Below the pieces are notes generated by a model. It saw only the letters and a program-made list of their open reading frames with translations, had not been told where the DNA came from and searched no databases. Positions 57,852 to 64,000 of a stretch of 64,000 nucleotides of DNA are shown piece after piece (the first letter of the stretch is position 1; each line of letters opens with the position of its first letter). The stretch comes from an uncultured Corynebacterium sp. Lineage in GTDB: Bacteria > Actinomycetota > Actinomycetes > Mycobacteriales > Mycobacteriaceae. The translations under genes and the position numbers were made by a program. Location: positions 1 through 64,000 of the forward strand of contig NZ_CAMIGN010000010.1 in NCBI RefSeq assembly GCF_946221935.1, written 5' to 3'.

Positions 57852-60515
57852 TTAACTGCGCAGTGCGCTCTTGACGGCCTCAATACCAGCTGGGATGCCA
57901 GCGGCGTCAGAACCAGAGCCCTGAGCCATGGCGGGCTTACCGCCACCGCGTCCAGCGACCTTCTCACCGAACGTCTTGACCAGCTCGCCAGACTTGATGC
58001 CTTGGGCCACGGCAGCGTCGTTGGCAGCGGCGACGAAAGGCACCTTGTCGCCATCAACGGAAGCAAACACTACAACAGCGGCTTCAGAGCCGAGGCGGTT
58101 CTTTGCATCCATCGCAAGGGTACGCAGATCGCCAGCTGCCACTCCCTCGGGCAGCTGCTGGGCGAGTACCTTGACATCACCCAGCGTCTCGGCCTTGTTT
58201 ACCAGCTCACCGACCTGGCTCTGCAGTTGCTGGCCACGCAGCTGCTGGATCTGCTTCTCAGCGGCCTTCAGCTTGGCGGTGAGGCTATCGATACGTTCAG
58301 GAAGTTCCTCGCTGGGAGTCTTCAAACTAGTAGCCAGACCCGCAACAAGGGACTTTTCGGTGCTCAGGAAGCGGAAGGAATCCATACCCGTATATGCCTC
58401 GATGCGGCGGATACCGGATCCGACGGAGGACTCGCCCAGCACGGCGATCGGGCCGATCTGGGAGGAGTGATCGACGTGGATACCACCGCAAAGCTCCATG
58501 GAGAATGGTCCGCCAATCTCCACAACGCGAACTTCGGAGCCGTAGTTTTCGCCGAAGAGCGCCATGGCGCCCATTGCCTTTGCCTCTTCAAGGGAGGTTT
58601 CGATGGTGTTGACCTGGTAGTCGCTGTCAACGGCACCGTTGGCGATCTCCTCGATCTGACCCAGCTGGTGCTCGGTGAGCTGCTCACCATAGTTAAAGTC
58701 AAAGCGCAGGTAGCCCGGCTTGTTCATAGAACCGGCCTGTACGGCTGTGGGGCCGAGCACCTCACGCAGTGCGGCGTGGATCAGGTGGGTACCGGAGTGC
58801 GCCTGACGGGCCTGGTGGCGCCAAGCCTTATCGACAGTGGCCTGGATCTTCTGTCCCACAGCCAGCTCACCACCGCTAACGGTCACATGGTGCACCCACA
58901 CCTTCTTACCGACCTTCTGCACATCCTCGACGCGGGCGGCACCCGAGGTGGACTTCATCTCACCACGGTCGGCCATCTGACCACCGGCTTCGGCGTAGAA
59001 CGGGGTGCGGTCCAGAATCACCTGGGCGGCAGCGCCCTCCGGAGCGGTCTCCACGAGCGCGCCGTCACGGATAATGCCCAGCACGGAAGCCTCGCCGGCC
59101 AGGTTCTCGTAGCCGGTGAACACAGTCGGGTGATTGTCCACGAACGGGCGGTAGATCGTCTGATCCACGTGGCCTAACTTCTTGGCATTGTTGTCGGCCT
59201 TGGCGCGGGCCTTCTGCTCCGCCATAAGGTCGTGGAAGCCATCGATATCCACCTTCAGGCCGGCCTCGGCGGCCATCTCCTGGGTCAAATCGATCGGGAA
59301 GCCATGGGTGTCGTGCAGGGAGAAAGCGACATCGCCCGGGACGGTATCCTCGCCGCGCTCCTTGGCGCCACGTGCCCAATCGTCGAACATCTGAGAACCA
59401 GACTCGAGGGTCTTCAGGAAAGACTTCTCCTCGGCCAAAGCCACTGCGCGGATGCGTTCGTAGTTGTCGGCGATCTCTGGGTAGGACGGGGTCATGGTCT
59501 CCCGCACGGTATCCATGAACTTCTCCAGCGTCTCGCCCGTTGCACCCAGCAGACGGGCAGAACGGATAATGCGACGCAGCAGACGACGCAGGATGTAACC
59601 GCGCCCCTCATTACCGGGGGTCACGCCGTCGAGCATCAGCATAAGGCCAGTGCGGGAGTGGTCGGCGATGACGCGGAAGCGCACATCGTTGGTCTTATCA
59701 GCACCGTACTTCGCGCCTGTTACCTCCTGGGCGACGTCGATGACAGGGCGCAGCAGGTCGGTTTCGTAGACGTTGTCCACGTCCTGCAGGATGCAGGCCA
59801 CACGCTCGATGCCGAGGCCGGTATCGATGTTCTTCTTCGGCAGCTTGCCGACGATTTCGAAGTTGCCCTTTCCAAGCCCCTCGCCACGTTCGTTCTCCAT
59901 GAACACGAGGTTCCAAATCTCGATGTAACGGGTGTCGTCGACAATCGGGCCACCCTCCTTGCCATGCTCCGGGCCGCGGTCGTAGTAGATCTCGGAACAC
60001 GGGCCACACGGGCCGGGGATGCCCATGGACCAGTAGTTGTCCTCCATGCCAAGGCGCTGGATCTTATGCTCAGGCACACCGATCTTCTTGTTCCAGATCT
60101 CTGCAGCCTCGTCGTCATCGGTGTAGACGGTGACCCACAGACGCTCCGGGTCGAGCCCCAGGCCGCCCTCGTCCACTGGATTAGTCAGCAGCGTCCAGGC
60201 GTGCGTGATGGCGCCTTCCTTAAAGTAAGCACCAAAGGAGAAGTTGCCTGCCATCTGGAAGAACGTGTTGTGACGGGTGGTGATGCCAACCTCGTCGATA
60301 TCGAGCGTGCGCACGCACTTCTGGATAGACGTTGCAGTGCCATTCTCGAACGGTGGATTTTGCTGGCCTAGGAAGTAAGGCTTAAACGGCACCATGCCGG
60401 CGTTGACGAACAACAGATTCGGGTCGTCCAGGATCAGCGATGCGCTCGGGACCTCGGTGTGCCCGGCCTTGGTGAAGTGCTCGATGAAGCGCTGGCGGAT
60501 CTCATGCGTTTGCAC
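57852..60515 (-). CDS. alaS: Alanyl-tRNA synthetase
   Basis: Charges tRNA-Ala and edits mischarged Ser/Gly. 887 residues, full length. The class II catalytic core (IRQRFIEHFTKAGHTEVPS, RHNTFFQMAGNFSFG) is N-terminal. The editing-site zinc ligands are HSGTHLIH and CGGIHVDHSS. The C-Ala domain follows a coiled coil near 720-760. No T-box leader is visible in the 78-bp upstream gap. Confidence 0.98.
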   Translation of the reverse strand: MQTHEIRQRFIEHFTKAGHTEVPSASLILDDPNLLFVNAGMVPFKPYFLGQQNPPFENGTATSIQKCVRTLDIDEVGITTRHNTFFQMAGNFSFGAYFKEGAITHAWTLLTNPVDEGGLGLDPERLWVTVYTDDDEAAEIWNKKIGVPEHKIQRLGMEDNYWSMGIPGPCGPCSEIYYDRGPEHGKEGGPIVDDTRYIEIWNLVFMENERGEGLGKGNFEIVGKLPKKNIDTGLGIERVACILQDVDNVYETDLLRPVIDVAQEVTGAKYGADKTNDVRFRVIADHSRTGLMLMLDGVTPGNEGRGYILRRLLRRIIRSARLLGATGETLEKFMDTVRETMTPSYPEIADNYERIRAVALAEEKSFLKTLESGSQMFDDWARGAKERGEDTVPGDVAFSLHDTHGFPIDLTQEMAAEAGLKVDIDGFHDLMAEQKARAKADNNAKKLGHVDQTIYRPFVDNHPTVFTGYENLAGEASVLGIIRDGALVETAPEGAAAQVILDRTPFYAEAGGQMADRGEMKSTSGAARVEDVQKVGKKVWVHHVTVSGGELAVGQKIQATVDKAWRHQARQAHSGTHLIHAALREVLGPTAVQAGSMNKPGYLRFDFNYGEQLTEHQLGQIEEIANGAVDSDYQVNTIETSLEEAKAMGAMALFGENYGSEVRVVEIGGPFSMELCGGIHVDHSSQIGPIAVLGESSVGSGIRRIEAYTGMDSFRFLSTEKSLVAGLATSLKTPSEELPERIDSLTAKLKAAEKQIQQLRGQQLQSQVGELVNKAETLGDVKVLAQQLPEGVAAGDLRTLAMDAKNRLGSEAAVVVFASVDGDKVPFVAAANDAAVAQGIKSGELVKTFGEKVAGRGGGKPAMAQGSGSDAAGIPAGIEAVKSALRS

Positions 60516-60593
60516 GTTGGCTTTACCTCGTAGATTTTTAGTCGAAAGTTTTAATCGTCGGTCAGTGTAAACCGTAGATGGAACGCATACATT

Positions 60594-61988
60594 CTACCCC
60601 CGGGTCAAAAAGGAGCGAACGATAGCCCTCAGGCTACTCAACCGAGCTGCAATGGTCTTTTCGTGCCCATGGGTGGTTGGCCGGTAGTACACGGCATCCT
60701 TCAAATCCTCCGGCAGATATTGCTGCGGGACAACTCCCTTGGGGTCATCGTGCGGGTAGACGTACCCCACCGCATTACCTAATGCCTTAGCGCCCTAGTA
60801 ATGACCATCGCGCAAATGCGCTGGCACTGCCCCGCCTCTACCTGCCTGAACATCCCCGATAGCGGAGTTAATCGCGGCAATCACTCCATTGGACTTCGGG
60901 GCGGTAGCCAGGTGGATTGTGGCCTGCGCCAGGTTCAGGCGTGCCTCCGGCATGCCAATAAAGCCCACTGCGTGGTACGCAGCGACGGCAACCTGCAGTG
61001 CTTGTGGATCCGCCATGCCGATGTCCTCGCTGGCATGAATCACTAGTCTGCGCGCGATAAACCGCGGGTCTTCCCCACCCTCTAGCATTCTCGCCAGGTA
61101 ATGCAAAGCTGCGTCAGGGTCCGACCCACGGATGGATTTGATGAAGGCACTGGTGATGTCGTAGTGCTGGTCGCCGTCGCGGTCGTAGCGCGCCACAGCC
61201 TTATTCAGGGACTTTTTTACTTGGGACGCCACCAGCTCCCCAACTTCATTTTCCCCATCGAACTGGACTCCCTCGGCTGCGGCTTCCAAGTAAGTCAAGC
61301 TGCGCCTGGCGTCTCCTGCGGACATGGCAACGAGTTGGTCTAAGGCTTCCTCCGTAACCTGCAAGCGCCCACCGTATCCTCGCTCATCGTCGAGGGCGCG
61401 TTGGAGTACGGTGCGAATGTCGGCGTCGCTAAGGGAAGACAGTTGTACGAGCAGCGACCGGGACAACAGCGGCGATACAACAGAGAAGGAGGGGTTCTCG
61501 GTCGTGGCGGCAACGAGCAGGACCGTACGGTTCTCGACTGCGGCAAGGAGGGCATCCTGCTGGGTCTTCGAAAAGCGGTGAACCTCATCGATAAACAAGA
61601 CGGTGTGCTCGCCGAGGAGGAGGCGCTTGCGGGCCTGCTCGATAATGGCGCGGACTTCCTTGACACCGGAGTTCAGGGCGCTTAATGCCTCAAAGCGGCG
61701 CCCCGAGGCCTGCGAGATCAGGCTGGCGATTGTCGTCTTTCCTGTGCCGGGCGGTCCGTAAAGAATCACGGAGGTATCACCCTGGCCCTCGATCAGGCGG
61801 CGCAATGGCGAACCGGGGCCGAGAACCTTCTCCTGCCCCACTACCTCATCCAGTGTGCGCGGGCGCATACGAACGGCCAGCGGCGCATGGGTGCCTGGGT
61901 GAAAGTAGGCCTCTGCGGACGCCTGATCGGCACCGCTTTCCTGCCTTTTCTTGTCGCCCTGGCCAGTGTGGGAGAAAAGATCGTCCAT
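60594..61988 (-). pseudogene. rarA: Replication-associated recombination protein RarA (MgsA), split by an in-frame TAG
   Basis: AAA+ ATPase acting at stalled forks. The main open part is 397 residues: Walker A GPPGTGKTT, Walker B VLFIDEVHRFSK, sensor region LLVAATTENPSFS. It ends in HLRDGHY followed by TAG at 60795-60797. The same frame then runs 66 more codons (60597-60794), starting GAKALGNAVGYVYPHDDP and reaching a second stop at 60594-60596. These are the conserved C-terminal residues of the family (HYxGAKxLGxGxGYxYPHD). So the gene is intact apart from one codon. This is a nonsense mutation or a base-call error; suppression is less likely. Confidence 0.88.
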
Positions 61989-62009
61989 AGGTTTTACACC
62001 TCGTCGACG

Positions 62010-63272
62010 CTAGTCCTCGCGCTCGTGAGGGAAAGCCCCCAGTTGCGCCAGAACCTTCAGAAGCATACGTGCAAAAGCGCCGATAGCCTCGAAATCCTTG
62101 GAGTCGCGACGGCGAGAGAAACGCTCGATGGCCTCCACTGTCGTGGCGAGGTCTTCCAACTGCTCCTCCGACATATGACGGATGGAGCGGGAAACGTCCT
62201 GGTTTTCGGACTCTTCGCCGAAGACGAAAGAGGAATGCTTGGCCACCGAAAGGCGCCCGTAATACATCATGATCAACGACAGGAAAGCCCAGCCAATAAG
62301 GGCTGACATCACCCATTCGTGAAACACTTCGTCGTCAGAGATCGTAGGCCAAATCTGCTGAGCTTCGGCACGCCAAGCAGCCAGGAACTCAGTAGTCTCG
62401 GGTTCGTCCAGAGCGGGGGTCGTGTTGTCCTGTGGGAAGCCCGCGACTACACACGCCACATCAAATGCAGCATCCCGGAATCCCGCCCACTCGTAGTCGA
62501 GCAGCACAATGTTGTTGGTGAGCATCACGTTGTCCGGGGCCAGGTCAAAGGGCGTAAAGACCTGATACTCGGACTTTGTCTGGCGCTCCGCAGCTTGGGA
62601 GGCGTAGCGGTGTACCACCGGGTCGATGGTCAAACCATTGGAGGTCATGAGCTCCACGCCAGATTGGATGAGCTCACCGACGTTGATATCCGATTCATCG
62701 ATGGCCTCAGGGCTAATCTGATGACGCTGACACTGGCGTCGCATCAGCGTCGAGTAAGCCGAAGCCCCGCCGAACGTCGCGGCATGCATCTTGCCCAGCG
62801 AACGGCCGAGCTTACGCAGCGCGACACCCCTCGCTTTGGAATCGTGGAGAGTCAGCACATCAGTGAAACTCGTGCCGTCTCCAGCGTCGGACAGCACCAG
62901 TAGGCGCTGGTCAATGTCATATGCAAGCAGTACCGGACCAGGGCGAACTGTCTCGGCCAGCGTGTTCGTGTACTGATAAGCCACCACCTCGCGCAGCATG
63001 CCTAACGCATCGGGACCGAAACTGGCACTACCACCACTGTCAGTTGGGGCGCCCTCCGTGTTGGACTCTGCACCCTGTCCGGCCTCTGGCGGCAGCTGCT
63101 TAATGACCACCGATCGCTCCTGCAGGAAAGGATCGGCAGACACCCTACAGCGCAAAACCATCGAGGATCCACTGCCGCCCAGGTCCTGCGGGTCGCTGAG
63201 CTCTGGTGAGCCTCCGAAGCGGGTAGCCAAAAGTTGCTTGGCTGCCTCGACGGTGGACTCGATAGATTGCAC
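62010..63272 (-). CDS. Phosphotransferase family protein (APH/choline kinase fold)
   Basis: 420 residues with a protein-kinase-like fold of the aminoglycoside/choline kinase type. The catalytic loop reads TPFDLAPDNVML, keeping the Asp and Asn, while the usual His just before them is not in its standard place. The metal Asp follows in IVLLDYEWAGFRDAAFDVACV. The N-terminal nucleotide-binding part includes DLGGSGSSMVLRCRV. It lies between aspS and rarA, 10 bp after aspS. The substrate is unknown; a small alcohol or amine is likely. Resistance should not be inferred from the family alone. Confidence 0.82.
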   Translation of the reverse strand: MQSIESTVEAAKQLLATRFGGSPELSDPQDLGGSGSSMVLRCRVSADPFLQERSVVIKQLPPEAGQGAESNTEGAPTDSGGSASFGPDALGMLREVVAYQYTNTLAETVRPGPVLLAYDIDQRLLVLSDAGDGTSFTDVLTLHDSKARGVALRKLGRSLGKMHAATFGGASAYSTLMRRQCQRHQISPEAIDESDINVGELIQSGVELMTSNGLTIDPVVHRYASQAAERQTKSEYQVFTPFDLAPDNVMLTNNIVLLDYEWAGFRDAAFDVACVVAGFPQDNTTPALDEPETTEFLAAWRAEAQQIWPTISDDEVFHEWVMSALIGWAFLSLIMMYYGRLSVAKHSSFVFGEESENQDVSRSIRHMSEEQLEDLATTVEAIERFSRRRDSKDFEAIGAFARMLLKVLAQLGAFPHERED

Positions 63273-63282
63273 TTTAAATCGC

Positions 63283-64000
63283 CTACTTTTCCTTCTGGCC
63301 CTGCTGGCCCTTCTTAGGCTTGAAATCGATGCCAGATTCCTTACGCTGCGCTGCGGAAATTTCGCCCGGAGCGTCGGTCAGAGGATCCACGCCACCGCCG
63401 GACTTGGGGAAGGCGATAACGTCGCGGATGGAATCGAAGCCACCCAAAAGGGAAACAATGCGATCCCAGCCGAAAGCGATGCCGCCGTGTGGCGGGGCGC
63501 CGAAGGCGAACGCATCGAGCAGGAAGCCGAACTTCTCGCGAGCCTCCTCTTCGCTGATCCCCATGACCTTGAACACGCGCTCCTGGACGTCGGGCTGGTG
63601 GATACGGATAGAACCGCCACCAATCTCGTTGCCGTTACACACGATGTCGTAGGCGTAGGCCAGGGCCTCGCCCGGGTTCTCGTCGAAGTTGTCCAGGTAT
63701 TCCGGCTTCGGGGAGGTAAAGGCGTGGTGCACGGCGGTCCAAGCGGAGTTGCCCAGAGCCACGTCGCCGGAGGCTGTGGCGTCTGCAGCCGGTTCGAACA
63801 GAGGGGCGTCCACGACCCAGGTGAAGGCCCAGTCGCCTTCCTTGATGAGCCCCAGCTTGTTGGCGATCTCACCGCGCGCTGCACCCAGCAGGGCACGCGA
63901 CGGCTTCGTTTCGCCCGCAGCGAAGAAGATGCAGTCGCCCGGCTTAGCGCCGACGTGCTCGGCGATGCTAGCGCGCTCAGCGTCGGTAATGTTCTTGGCC
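63283..64000 (-). CDS. aspS: Aspartyl-tRNA synthetase, C-terminal part (gene runs off the window)
   Basis: Class II synthetase charging tRNA-Asp. Only the last roughly 239 codons are inside the window. They include the bacterial GAD insertion region (KPGDCIFFAAGE), then the motif 3 segment APPHGGIAFGWDRIVSLLG, which binds ATP. The end is KESGIDFKPKKGQQG, a lysine-rich tail. The reading frame is open from 64000 down to the stop. The 5' end lies beyond the window. Confidence 0.95.
   Translation of the reverse strand, partial: AKNITDAERASIAEHVGAKPGDCIFFAAGETKPSRALLGAARGEIANKLGLIKEGDWAFTWVVDAPLFEPAADATASGDVALGNSAWTAVHHAFTSPKPEYLDNFDENPGEALAYAYDIVCNGNEIGGGSIRIHQPDVQERVFKVMGISEEEAREKFGFLLDAFAFGAPPHGGIAFGWDRIVSLLGGFDSIRDVIAFPKSGGGVDPLTDAPGEISAAQRKESGIDFKPKKGQQGQKEK

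Noticed and set aside
60516..60593. T-box or other leader upstream of alaS
   Set aside because: The 78-bp gap is too short and shows no T-box consensus.
62010..63272. Aminoglycoside resistance gene
   Set aside because: The fold is shared by many kinases; the housekeeping neighbourhood and the divergent catalytic loop give no support for drug phosphorylation.

Overview
The window is a contig end from a corynebacterium (high-GC Actinobacteria, family Corynebacteriaceae). The species cannot be fixed from the sequence. Two things support this. The gene order sufR-mptB-ABC-ctaA-ctaB-tkt-tal-zwf-opcA-pgl-secG-ppc-tpi-pgk-gap-whiA-yvcK-rapZ-uvrC-rib-rpe-rsmB-fmt-def-priA-metK-coaBC-rpoZ-gmk-mihF-pyr-nusB-efp-pepQ-aro-mltG-ruvX-alaS-rarA-aspS is the conserved corynebacterial/mycobacterial core order. 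Several families are also actinobacterial: mIHF, WhiA, OpcA, MptB, EF-P with a PGKGP loop, and PriA without helicase motifs. Bases 2-28 are Illumina adapter, so this end is an assembly boundary and sufR is cut there.

Layout. 29-786: 3'-truncated sufR and a repeat-rich divergent control region. 787-7338: cell-envelope mannosyltransferase MptB, a two-gene ABC-2 exporter, haem A synthase CtaA, an unknown membrane protein and, convergent, haem O synthase CtaB. 7616-14438 (+): pentose phosphate block tkt-tal-zwf-opcA-pgl. 14473 to the end is almost all on the minus strand. It runs, in increasing coordinate (reverse of transcription), through secG; ppc-tpi-pgk-gap (lower glycolysis and anaplerosis); whiA-yvcK-rapZ-uvrC; a PH-like membrane protein; riboflavin genes ribH-ribAB-ribC-ribD with rpe; rsmB-fmt-def-priA-metK-coaBC-rpoZ-gmk-mihF (translation start, SAM, CoA, nucleoid); pyrF-carB-carA-pyrC-pyrB-pyrR (complete UMP pathway except pyrD and pyrE); nusB-efp-pepQ; aroQ-aroB-aroK-aroC, a small prepilin peptidase, aroE (shikimate pathway); mltG-ruvX-alaS; rarA; a phosphotransferase; and the 3' part of aspS.

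The genes are nearly all central metabolism and information processing. I see no tRNA, rRNA, insertion sequence, prophage or CRISPR array, and no defence or biosynthetic island. No stretch over 300 bases lacks a gene. The longest gaps are sufR-mptB (256 bp), ctaB-tkt (277 bp) and mihF-pyrF (294 bp), and all three carry inverted or direct repeats.

The points most worth a second look are: the adapter at the contig start; an in-frame TAG near the end of rarA that splits an otherwise intact gene; three 13-bp-spaced direct repeats plus CRP-like sites between sufR and mptB; a PyrR-type RNA loop enclosing the pyrR ribosome binding site; an McbR-type operator at metK; uncharacterised palindromes upstream of ribC and mihF; and several starts that look leaderless. 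I found no convincing new multi-gene system.
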